A DNA stretch of 64,000 bases from Parapristionchus giblindavisi. Taxonomy: Eukaryota; Nematoda; Chromadorea; Rhabditida; Diplogasteridae. Position 1 is the first letter of the stretch, and each line of letters opens with the position of its first letter. Under the pieces are notes generated by a model. That model saw only the letters and a program-made list of their open reading frames with translations, did no database searches and had not been told where the DNA came from. The stretch covers positions 1-64,000 of the forward strand of contig CALSFV010000360.1 of NCBI GenBank assembly GCA_943737045.1. The letters are read 5' to 3'. Made by a program: the position numbers and the translations under genes. Shown piece after piece: positions 47,093 to 59,300 of this stretch.

Positions 47093-50000
47093 CTACTTTA
47101 GAAGAGACCACTTGAATTGTTCCTTTGCTGCACCAATAAATGTCTGTCCGACCTGAGAATTATTGATTGATTATATCAGAATAATCCTTCGGAATTACAA
47201 TGATTAAAGCTAAATCAAGATAAGCTAATGACTCATAAGATGCCAATTTGTAATTGATAAATTAAAATACTTACGAAACACTACTATTAATAATGCAATC
47301 ATATTAATGTTACAATAAAACAATAACGGTAAATAATAAAATAAATACAAACCTGTGAGAATGTTTGATCAGAGAAAGATATCTCATCTCCCTTCAGATT
47401 ACATCGTTGAACTACTGCTTGAGAATCTGTCTCCATTATTATTCTGAATCATAGTCATTTAGTAAGATTCAATACTATTTCAACGACAATTCCATCAATC
47501 TGCTATTAATAATACTATTCCTAGTGTAGAATATCGCTTGTGCAGTACAGATAAAGAATTCACATGTTCACAGATAGTTGAATAGGACTCATGTGATTCG
47601 TAAAGACACAGTTCTCTAGCTCTACAGATATAATGGATGAATAAAATGTTGTACGTACCCTTCATCACAAATCTCATCAATAATCAACATAGCAGTGTCC
47701 ATTGCATCGATCAAAGTCTTCTTCTCTACGTTCTTACGAAGAACCTGTAATTCGTCATTATAATATGAATAAGATCAGATATTAATGTTATAAATACGAT
47801 GGGCTTTGCTTCAATATATGAACGATATATAAATGAATGAGTGAATGAAAGAACGAATTAACCCCTATATAAAAGATCGCAATTCGACCGATTTACCGCG
47901 GTAGGTTTTTTGAAATTTGTTCTATCAGGATGTTGTGCCGATTATACCAGATTCCGGCTACTGGGGTTTTCGACCACGCCGGATCGAATGGCACTGGTCC
48001 CGAGCCGATCCGGAGCCGTCTTTTAGGTGAAACGCCGGCTCTCGGGTTTTTTGCACATTTTGGCGCTAAACTTGATACTAAATGTATCAAAAATTGCAAG
48101 TTGGGGTATGGAACTGATCACAAGACTTGGGGCTATCTAATTTGTATTTTTGCCGATTTTTCCCAATCACGGGTAGCCGGGAAATTGCGGTCAAAGATGG
48201 CGGAGGGCAAAAAAAGGCGAAAATAAAAATGCCGAAATATAAATGCTCAAAAACTGTGCAGACGATTTTCGGGAGAAAGACTTATGTTGAACAACTTTTT
48301 ACGGCGCATCTTATGGTGCTAATTTCGCGCAAATAAAAATACTTCCCGATGACGAAATTGGCATCGGAAGAAATCCGGAAAGTAGGATTTTCGCGATTTT
48401 CACCTATTCAACTTAATTTTCGCGTCCCGGTTCCTGAAAGTAAATTGTAGAACTCGACGAGGCGCAACTTTTCGCTTTTGGACCCAGCTCATTTCGCGCA
48501 ATATTCACGGAGCTGAGCGGTCGCGAAAAATGGTCGATATTTAACTTTTTCAAAAAACTCAAATTTCGCACCTTTTTTATTCAACCTAACTATGCTCATG
48601 TTGTAGCGCTTGAAAAACTGGTTTAGAAAAAGTATGTCTCTTCACCTCCGCACGACCTCTTTATACCGCGAAAAATCGCCGAAAAGGTGCGAAAACACGA
48701 TTTTGCCGGTTTTCATGGTTAAATTTATTTTTAAATTTGTTTTAGGCGTTTTATATGGCAAAGAAAGTTGTAGTCCTACTCTTTGCGCGTCGATTGGTGT
48801 ATAATATGACTATATTTAAAAACAAAATGAACTCATGGCGTCGAGGTAAAGAGGTACTACTCTGAAAACCCCGAGCGGGTTCGAACCCCGGTTCGATCCA
48901 AAACTTTTGCTGATTTTTCCTGACTGAAAGAAGGTGTTCTAGGGTAATTTTTGGTGTCAAGAATGATGAGACGACTTGTTTTGAGTCATTCTGATCAGGA
49001 AAACAAGTCATGCATGACTCTTAACTATTCAATTGATATCTGTAGCGACATTCATTCATTTCAACGAAATTTTTCGATAATATTGAGACAAACATTGATC
49101 CTAAGACATCCGGAAAATGTCGAAAAGCTTATGAACGAGTCCACGAATGTGTTTTGTGTCATGCAATACAGAAAATGGGGGGTTGGGGGGGTGTCCCCCC
49201 CAAACAATCAAAAGCTGACGCCAACTGCTTCCAAGTAATTTTGCCGTTCAAAATTCAAAGCAAATAGTTTTATGTTGTCGTTTTTCATATATTTTTTCGA
49301 CACATCGTCTAATAAGTCAGAAAACAAGAGAAAAGTGTCCATACTGGGCGACTCGAGCAGTCTATACGGAAGGGTGCGCAGCACCCTTCCGCGCTAGCGT
49401 AATGCTCCTCCCGCGCTACAAGTATAAAACGCTCGCAAGTATACATGTCAAAAGTAAAACAATTTTCGGCTCTGCCCCTAGCACTGCTAGTAAATGAATA
49501 ATAATAATAATAATAATAATATAAAAGATACAGTAGAGATGGAGTCATAGAGACAATTGAGAAGAGCTTCAAGAATGAGTTCATTCTCACGTGAAGAACC
49601 AAGAACATAGAAGTGAAGATCAACATTCGATCGATAGAGACATGTTACTCCATCCAGAAGAACAATCTCAGCTTAAAATAATAATTTTATTGGTGGACAA
49701 AGAGATCATACTCTTCTATAATATAAAACACCACCGAAGCCACGTTTCACCGAACATAGTGGCGCATAAGCCTTTCTAATCAATACACAACTCAAGAATG
49801 GGACAAAACAGGTTGGAAAAAAGAATAAATAGAGACATACATGTTGAGTTTCTGCTAGTCTTTCCAAATAAACTCTTCTCGAATGTTTTTTGATCCTTGA
49901 TTGATCCAAAGACGTTCTTGTCGAAGTACTTAAACAATTAATCAATTCACTTCATCAATAATAAAGATATAGTCAAAGTTAATGACAATAATTACCTTTG

Positions 50001-50147
50001 CGATGATTCTATTACCGTCCTGATCGAGGATAACGATACCCTTTACACTGTATAATGATGTGGGATCCTAAGGAAAGTGAGTTAAAAGACTTAAACGTTG
50101 TTTACTAAGTGGAAACGTCAGAAATCACTCACAGTGTCGAAGTCCAT
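47093..50147 (-). CDS. copz-1: Coatomer zeta subunit (COPI)
   Basis: Read downward from MDFDT at 50147: [24 protein letters not shown], then [29 protein letters not shown], then [40 protein letters not shown], then [29 protein letters not shown], then [20 protein letters not shown] and [26 protein letters not shown]. Exon phases agree. This is the full small longin-fold subunit of coatomer, which pairs with gamma-COP in COPI vesicle coats at the Golgi. One intron (about 47760-49520) is enlarged by a 1.6-kb insertion; the others are short. Confidence 0.9.
47880..49490. mobile_element. 1.6-kb repeat insertion in the coatomer zeta intron
   Basis: Distinct from its host: higher GC and many CGxAAA/TTTTCGCG words. 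It contains a tRNA-like block at 48838-48897 (TGGCGTCGAGGTAAAGAGG ... GCGGGTTCGAACCCCGG), a G-run/C-run pair (49176-49201), and a 10-bp hairpin GGAAGGGTGC-GCA-GCACCCTTCC followed by GCG-CTAG at 49368-49397. No transposase frame recognised; exact ends are uncertain. Confidence 0.55.
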
Positions 50148-51380
50148 GCTTTTTCGGAATGGGTTTCAAGCCTTCAAAGTGAAAACAGTAAATTTAATAC
50201 TTATAATTAAAATAAACTACAGAAAAATTCACTGGAGAAAAATGTGGTGAACTGACTTGGCAAAGTGCCAAATAATTGCTCAAAACGTGGAATTACTACA
50301 AGCAGGATTTCGTTGTAAGAGATATTATCTTATGGTTAGATTTTAGAATACCGTACCTAAAAATTTTCTAGAATTTTCAGTCGATATTTTTATCATTTTA
50401 ATCCTCGATCGATTATTTAACTTTCCTGACGACGTCCATTTTCTCTTGTTTTTCATTTGAAAATATTCATTGTTGTTTCAACAACTATTACATGCTCTAT
50501 TCTATTAGAAGTCGTATGCTTGAATTTTGACAAACCTTTTGCCGAGAAGCGACATCACAGGCGTATGGGGAGAATTTTTGGTAAACGCTTCTGCCTATGG
50601 TTGTGACGTCACGCTTGTCGGCAAATGGTTTGCCAACATTCATGTATACGTCTCAGGTAAACTAAAAAGTTTTTCACAATTTTGACACTTTATTCTATAT
50701 CATCACTAATTTGTAGAGTAAGTTAATGATTAGCAATAAGCACTGTTCAATGCAAGAACGAGACGGTTGAAGATTGTCTCCGAAATCATGCAAAACTTTT
50801 TAGTCTACCTAATATTAACATATGCACTTGCACTATTAAATAATTTCTATGAATTATTATTCAATATCCATTTTGCACTTTAGTTCCGTGCACACTTATT
50901 CAAGTCTCCCTTTCATTTCTTCTGTTTGCCTTGTCGCGGTCATATTCTCTCACTATAATGAAGAAGGGGAAAAGATCTGCCGTTGACATTCTTGAATATG
51001 TTTTTACTCCATCATTCATTCTATCGTCAGATTATAAGAGAAGTGGATACTTTGATAGCCTAAAGGGGATAAATTCATTTACATTCTCTTTATATTGGTA
51101 GTACTCTAGTGTACTCTTCATCTCTATCGCTCCTCCCCCTTCTACTCCATTCGGGATATCGAAGATCTCATGTATGTTATCCCTTATTCAATGAAAGTTG
51201 TTGCATGACACTTTCTTCTCTTCTCTTCTCTTTCCTGTTATTATCTTGAGTGAACAGATGCATTTTGTATGAGTTGGACGAGTCATTCCTTCCTTCTTCT
51301 TTTCTATTCATCTTTCTTTTGTATTCTCCGTTCGTACCTCTTTCTTCTTCATCATCTTCATTGATTACATAACATTCTAG
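50148..51380. other. Divergent spacer with hairpins
   Basis: Lies between the 5' ends of coatomer zeta (-) and the putative long glutaminase transcript (+). Inverted repeats: ACAAACCTTTTGCCGAGAAG...CTTGTCGGCAAATGGTTTG (50530-50634) and AGGTAAACTAAAAAGTTTT...AAAACTTTTTAGTCTACCT (50655-50811). An ATG-started frame at 50958-51101 (MKKGKRSAVDILEYVF) looks coding-like but does not splice in phase to the next exon. Confidence 0.55.
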
Positions 51381-54300
51381 AGAGTCATAATCAATCTTCG
51401 TTCATTCCTTTCTCGTCTTCGTTCTTCTCCTCCATCCCTTACTACTTCATCATCAAACGATTCATCAGGAATAGAAGAAGGAGTTCCCATCAGTCCTACT
51501 ACTCCTACGTGGAGGAACAAGTATATACTTTGATTATTAAATTAATTCTTTAACATTACCCCTTTGTTCCGATATGAAATAACTAAATTCTTAGCTCAAA
51601 ATCAATAGGTAATTATTCATTTTTAACGGTCACAGTATCCACTCTTATATCTCTTTAGCATTCATTGTTTTCCTTTGGCAAGACTCCATTTACATTCTGT
51701 AGTAGTCAATAAATAGACTTTTAATCTTCTTCTTCCTCGACATTTCTCTCTTCTACTTCAGACAAAATTGTTCAACGTTGCGAAAATAGCTGAGTAAATG
51801 CCGTAACGTGTGTCATTTAGTGCTCTTTCCTCTATACATTCTTCACCTTTGACACTCTAAATGTCCCATACTTGAATGATGAAATACTTTCATCCATTCC
51901 CCTCCTCTGAGATGGAATTCAGTTAAAGAAGCTAATGGGATAGAAATACAGTGAACAATGTTGTATATCAGCCCTATTACTATTCTCGTCTACTTCAACC
52001 TACCTCATTATATCTCTGTCTCTCCATCTTCTCCTCCCTCTACCCTATCTCCATCTACCCCATCCCCCTCTCCCTCTCCCTCTCCCTCTCCTTCTCTATC
52101 TCCGTTCCTTCTCCCTTTCCTACTCTCCTCCCCATTGTGCTTCAATGGTGTTTTTCGAAAGTGAAAGACCATTTCATTTAGAGGAAGTAAATCTCCTATT
52201 TGTCAACCTCCTTCTATATCCATCTTTGTCTATATCTCATAACACTTACATAATATTGTATCCAATTGTGAAATGAGTCCTTCCAAAGGGTATTCAGTCT
52301 CTCTTCTATACATGCCCTCTTCCCCTCTCCATCTCTCTCCTCTATTCGTTCTCCTTCTTTCAATCTATCGTTCATCTTCATACCACATCATTTTCTTTCT
52401 TATAGATGTTCTCCCTCTTCCTTCTTTCTCTCCACTCCGTATCCCATTCCATATATCCCCTCATCTTCTTCCTTTTTCATTCATCTTCTATTCTATTCTT
52501 CCATTCCTTCATCTAGTAGATCATCCATTCATCCCTTCTTCATCTCTTATTCATTCAGACTTATGTACGCAGTTCGATCAGGACGAGACGCCTTCAGGGC
52601 AGCACGATCGGTATATTTATTCATTCATTATTGCCCTATTAACTCTATCGAATACCGTAATCCGTACGCATTCTTCCCATATTCTCTTAATCCTTTGGTA
52701 CAGTTGTCTTTGATGAAAATGTGTAGGAGTACGATAGAACTGAGAGAGGAAAGGAATGTTTAGGGGGAGTTCCTCTATTAGATTGGAGATAACCTTACCA
52801 TTCCAATGTAGAAGAGAGAGAGAATTGTCATTTTATTAGCGAACACTATCACTCTATCTCCATCTTTATCTCCATTCATTTCATTCTTTACTCTATCATT
52901 CATTCTTCTCCTATTTCTTTCTGCAGCGCATGTGGTTAACTTCTCCTTTTACACGTTGTCCAATCATTCTATCTTTCTTTCTTTATTTGTCAGTATTTGT
53001 TTAACTATCATTAACAATATTCATATTCTACGTACTGTTTTCTCCGTTTCATATCCAAATTACTATAGTACTAATATTACTATTCTAATTATTACGTACA
53101 ATACATACATGGGCGGGGTACCTGGAGCTCGATTCTACAGTGGGCATCCGAACGAAAAATTGCTAATTTTACAGGGGGCTTTCACTTTTTTTTCAAAAAT
53201 TTCGCCTAAATGTCATTTTTACAGGGGGTATTCCACAAATTTTCGAAAAACTCTAATTTTACAGGGGGCACCCCCATGTCGGCGCCCATGTATGGTACAA
53301 TATCGTATCCTTTATTTCCGATATCGCTAGAATTGACGACTTCCAGAAAATTGAATGCGTAGGATTTTTCTTGATGAAATATGATTGAATTTCATTGATG
53401 AAATAGAGCTTTGTGATCTATGTCACGCATATTCAAATTTAATGATACCTTAAATATAAAACATTTGCATAATACTCGTAACACATGGCTTCATTTTATT
53501 CTGATGGATTGTATGATGAAATTCACTTCTTGTACTATACTACTCTATCTCTATATCTATTTCTCTTCCATCTCTCTATCTTTCACTCATTCAAATATTT
53601 GAAAGCAATCCTTTAGCTCTCTGTCTATTCTCAAGTGATATATGATGAATAGTTAGTTCTTCCTTCATTTTGTCCTTTCTAGACTTCCTTCCTTCTATTC
53701 TAACATTCATTCCCTATCTAAGTCATCTATGACGTCACTATCTATCATATTTCACCTCTACCCCTTCCGATGCCCCGTACATTTCCTCCTTTTCTCTATT
53801 TCGTTTCTCTGACTCTTTCCGTTTTTAAAACGTGTGTTTGTCTCGTCAGAATGATTGAATGAAATGGAGGGGGATTCCCTCTTTTCCCTTTGCTCTTCTT
53901 CCACTTTATCTATCTTAAGAGAAGGAAGGAGAGGAAGAAGCTGCAACCACCCTCTCATCTCTCTCCTCCTTTTCCTCCTCTCCCATCTTAGACTTGAAAA
54001 AATGTCTATTCTCTAGGACGTCTTACAATATGGAAAGAGAAGAGTGGAGGAAGGGAAGGGAGTGAGATATAGAAGGGAGAGGGAGAGGGAGAGGAGAGAT
54101 AGAGGGAGGGGAGAGGGAGGGGAGAGGGAGAGGGAGAGGGAGAGGGAGAGGGAGAGGGAGAGGGAGAGGGAGAGGGAGAGATAGAGGGAGAGAGAGGGAG
54201 AGGGAGAGGGAGAGGGAGAGGGATATACATATGGATAGAATGGAAAAAGAAGAAGGTTTATCTGTATCCATAGACACTATGGATGTTCTCTCTTCCCTTC

Positions 54301-56265
54301 TCTCAAACGAATTGAATAGTATTCATTCAGTATATCCATTTCTTTTCGATCTCACTCATTCAATCTAATGGTTTATGAGTATAGTTAGATAAAAAAGGCT
54401 TTTCCCATCTTCTTCTCTTGCTATTCCTTTCTCTTTATTCTCTGGGTTAGGCTTGTTCATAAATTTCATTATATATTTCTTTATTTTGTATCATTTGAAC
54501 AACAATCAAAAGCATAGGTGGGCGCATGAAAACGAATTATTTTTGCACACAGCCTTGCCTTCCCTTGCGGGGCCTTGCGCATAGCTTTGCCCCGCAAAAA
54601 AATGGAAAATTTCCAGTCAAATCTGAAAACAAAATGGCCATGCGCATAGCCTTGCCTTACAATTCCCCAGTTTGCGCACAGCCTTTCCCGCAGCGTGCCC
54701 ACCTATGATCGAAAGTGAATAAGTATGAGCAAGCAGTGTTGGCTAACCTCAATTAAATTTATGAATAGATCTAGTACAAGATGCAATAATGTTGTCATTG
54801 TATTTATCTTAGATTACATGAACTAACTGTTCATTACTCTATCAAATACAGTATGATACAATCTATAATCAATCAATAATTACAGCCGTCCATGCCGTTT
54901 ATCGAACGCGAACCGTCAGAAGAGCATTCACAGTTTAATTGTGAGTTGATTACGGTACTTTGGATTACTGTATCTATGGGGTACCACGGTATCAGTGTGA
55001 CGTATGAATGATTGTTTGATTAGTTACTCTACCACGTGGTTTCATGTTTCATCTCCCTCTCATAGTCCATCTTATAACTGTAGACAGTAAGTGTTTGTTG
55101 AGTAGATGAGTGATATGAATGAGAGAGGGAAGGGAATAGAAGATATGATGACGTATATTCATAGAGATAATGGAGATTGTTCATTTGTCATTCTAGCAGA
55201 ATCATTCTACCCGTTCCTCCTATTCTTATTTCATTTCCAATACTCTTAATTGTGTGTGAGTACTCTTTGGGTGGTCTTGTACTATTGAACGAGGAGGTAA
55301 ACAGGAATGTTTATCTCCAAACCTTCTCAAACGAAGCTAACGAGCTCTTTATTCCATAGGGAATTGGATTTGTCGTTTAGTAGATGTCATTCCCCCCAAT
55401 GGTTTTACGAGATCTTTATATTATATTGTATTTCTTGTAGTGTGTTGTAGGTCTTGTTTTATGTTCTTTTTCTCTCCTAATAATGGAGAACGGGGAAGTG
55501 GGTTTTGTGGGGAAAGATGTAGAATGAAGTAGGGTAAATGGGTGAAAAGTGGGAAAAGAAAGACTACGTGATTCCCATGAGAAAATAAGAAGAAGTTGAT
55601 GTGAAACATATGGAGAATGACGTGAGGATTACTTATGAATGATGGAATGGAGATGAACAACTGCTAAGAGTGAGAGATAGAGTACATATATCTATCCTCT
55701 CTCATATGGAATGACGTCATGGAGAATCCCCTTTTCCATCTTGAAGAAGAAGAAGAGAAAGAGTTGAAGAATCTATTTGTGAGAGAAGGAAGAAGGGCGG
55801 AGTTTAGGGTCTAAGAACCCTTTCCCTTCTTTCATACTTATTTCTCTTCTATTTCTCTATTCTGACTACTTCTTCTCCTTCTTCTCTATCATTGAATGGG
55901 ACCATCTACAAGGACTCCAACCATTCGTCCCCTTCCGAATCCTCATCATATTGTCCAAATACCCAAGGATGTTGGTCAGTATACGGTAGAAGGACGGGGG
56001 TTACGGTAGTCAGTGTACGGTAAAAGGAGGTTACGGTTGTTACTCTGATGAGGGTTGTTCTTTGTCTATGATCATGTTTATTATTCCGTCTTATATTCGT
56101 GGTACTTACATTATTATATTCATATTCCCTGTGAAATTTACAAATAGTATTATGGTTGAGTTACTGTATATTAGTGGAGAAATATTCGTTTAAACGATGA
56201 CATTCATAAGAATCTTATCAAGTAGTTATATTATCATACGTTTGCCTATTTTATTGTGGATAAAA

Positions 56266-56327
<62 letters not shown>

Positions 56328-59300
56328 TCTAATCCCTCCATCATTTTCAGTGAATACAATAGGAGAGATCCTTGATCGTAAGACATCAGTGGCACAGATG
56401 ATGCATCAAACAGTCGAAGCTCTCAATCATGCATATGAATTGAGAGATTCAACTCCTGAAGAACATATCTTCCAATTGTTCCAAACGGGAACGGATGAGG
56501 CTAATATCAGCAAACTTATCAAGGTATCCTTCATTTGTTTATGTTGAATCGAACGAATTTGCATCTAGAATCCTTCAGTTTTGCATATGTTGAACACCAA
56601 ACTTCACTCACTCAGTCAAGTTATGTGTAAACAATTAGGATTTAACTGTACAAGCATTATTTTTCTAATTGTTTCGTAGTGTTACAAGAAAATTGTGCAT
56701 AATTATCATGATTATCCTTTTGTTATCTATTTATACTGTAGATGAATCTATGAATCGTATAATACTTTAGGTTCTTCGTTCATTTGGTCTTCGTGAGACT
56801 GATCCTCGATTCTCAATAATGCTTGAGAAGATGAAAGAATTCGAAGATGAAGATGACGATGCAAGGAATCTCGTCCTTACCAAACAACAGTTCATGGAGT
56901 GAGTTTACTGTAGACGGAGAGGATTACGGTAGATATACTTGTGATGATCATACTGTAATTGTTATCTTCATTTCAGATGTATTCATCCATCAGTGCAATT
57001 GATATCTCAAGCTCTTCGTAATCATTTGATCATTCCAAGTTGGGGTGAATTCACATCAAAGATTAAGGATATCTTTGAGGAGGTTAATCAGTCAATCAAT
57101 AATATTACTGTATATTTATCGATTATTTCTGTAGATTCGTAAGGTGAGCGTCGGAAATGTCGCCACGTACATACCTCAATTGGCAAGAATGGACCCGAAT
57201 TTATGGGTGAGTGATCTGTAATCTTGAATGTTTTGATCTTTGATCTCTTGTAGGGTATGTCCATTTGCACGATTGATGGTCAACGATTCTCATTGGGTGA
57301 TAGCAAGTCCAACTTCTGCTTCCAAAGTGTATCCAAGGTCAGTGATCTTTGATCTTTGATCTTTAGACTCTTCTTATTCTATTAAATCTTCTTATTCGTA
57401 TCTTGACTTTTTGTATCGTATCCACCCCTCTCTTCTTCTCTTCCTCTCCATTTCCTGTCAACAGATAGACACAAACTCCCATCTCTCACTCTCTTTATCG
57501 TCTGTCATTCTGGCCGAGTGGTCTAAGGCGCTGCGTTCAGGTCGCAGTCCTCTTCGGAGGGCGCAGGTTCGAACCCTGCGGATGACAAATACTTTTGCAG
57601 GCTTTTAACTATGCTATAGTTGCTTCGGATCTGGGTGCTGATGTGGTTCATTCGTACATTGGACATGAACCAAGTGGAAGATTATTCAATGAGATATGTC
57701 TTGATGCTAATGGTACTCTCTTTGTGATTATTGATTGGTTGTTTATATTATCGCTTGATTTGAGGTAAACCCCACAATCCAATGATCAATGCTGGTGCTA
57801 TTATCGTGACAACTCTGATCAAGAATGGATTACCCATGGCTGATCGATTTGATTTCGTTCTTAATGAATACAAGAAATTGGCTGGTGGAGAACACATTGG
57901 ATTCAATAATGCTACGTAAGATGATCTATCTTATATCGATCGATCGATTCATTGATTGATTTATTGTTCCATTTAGGTTCCTATCGGAACGTGATACGGC
58001 TGATCGTAATTATGCTCTATCATATTATATGAAAGAGAATAAGTGCTTCCCTCACGGGACGCAGGTTGGTGATCCTATGGTGGGTCTATCAATTTGAAGG
58101 AGATTACTGTATATAGATATACCGTCAAAACGAAAAAAAGTGAAACATTTTTGAAAATTTTTGAAAAATTTTGACAAATTTTGACAAAAGTTCACAAGAT
58201 TCCCTGTTTGAGCATTTTTCACGATCTTGATGATGTATTATCTAAGGTTTTTCATTGTGGATGTGTTTGCCCAATACAGTTATGCATGACAAAGGTGAAA
58301 AAATTAATCGGGAACGCTCCACAGCAGAATTGGTATACTGTAGCATACTGTAGAATCTTACTGTAAAACTGCTGCCATCGAGCTTTTTTCGTCTAATAAT
58401 GGTTATATATAGCATTACCTGACTTCCTATAGCGAATTTGCACTGTTTGGATCTTGGCAAAGATCAGGCTGCAAAAGTGGTATACTGTAGAAAATCCTAC
58501 CGTATACCAGTTTCACAAAACAGCGTTCACATTGATTTATTTCAAAATTATTCTTCACAGGTAAATTAGGCAAGCTCAGAGATGCGCAAATACCCTATTA
58601 TCTAATAAAAAAAACTAGCAACCCCATTTAGATATCATGATTCAAAATTTTCAAAATCTTGTGAACTTTTATCAAAATTTTTCAAAATTTTTGACAAATG
58701 TTTCACTTTTTTTCGTTTTGACGGTATGCTTTTATTGATTGATCAAGGAGATTACTGTAGATATATTACTTACTGTAGCCTACTGATAGATTACTGTATA
58801 CTTTTATTGATTGATTACGAATTGCTTTATTGCTTCTTTTTTTACACTCTATCGTTTGTTGTATTCTCAGCAACACGAATGATAGCAAACTCATATTTTA
58901 CTTTTTTGTTTATTCTACTTTTTTGATATTCTTTAGAGACCATGATAGTCTTGACTTATTAGATGATAACTTGCATGTATCTCTTTATCATTCTTCATTA
59001 TACCTAATCTATACTTTAAGGGTCTTCGTGAAGAACTCGATCTTTACTTTCAATTGTGTTCATTAGAAACCAATTGTGAGACTGCTTCTGTTATGGCTGC
59101 AACTCTAGCTAATGGAGGTACTGTAATCGTTGATTTATTGATTGATTGAATGTATTCTCATAGTATTTCAGGAGAATCAACAGATACAGCTTTAAGGAGA
59201 AGATGAAGGGCAATTTGAGACTTAGTGATACGATCATCTTGCCCTGCCCTTCATCTTCTCCTTAAAGCTGTATCTGTTGATTCTCCTGAAATACTAGTTA

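Noticed and set aside
51951..52713. Hydrophobic Ser/Leu/Pro open frames resembling membrane proteins
   Set aside because: Pyrimidine-rich composition (TCTC, TTC) gives such frames; only the short piece at 52559-52610 has splice and phase support.
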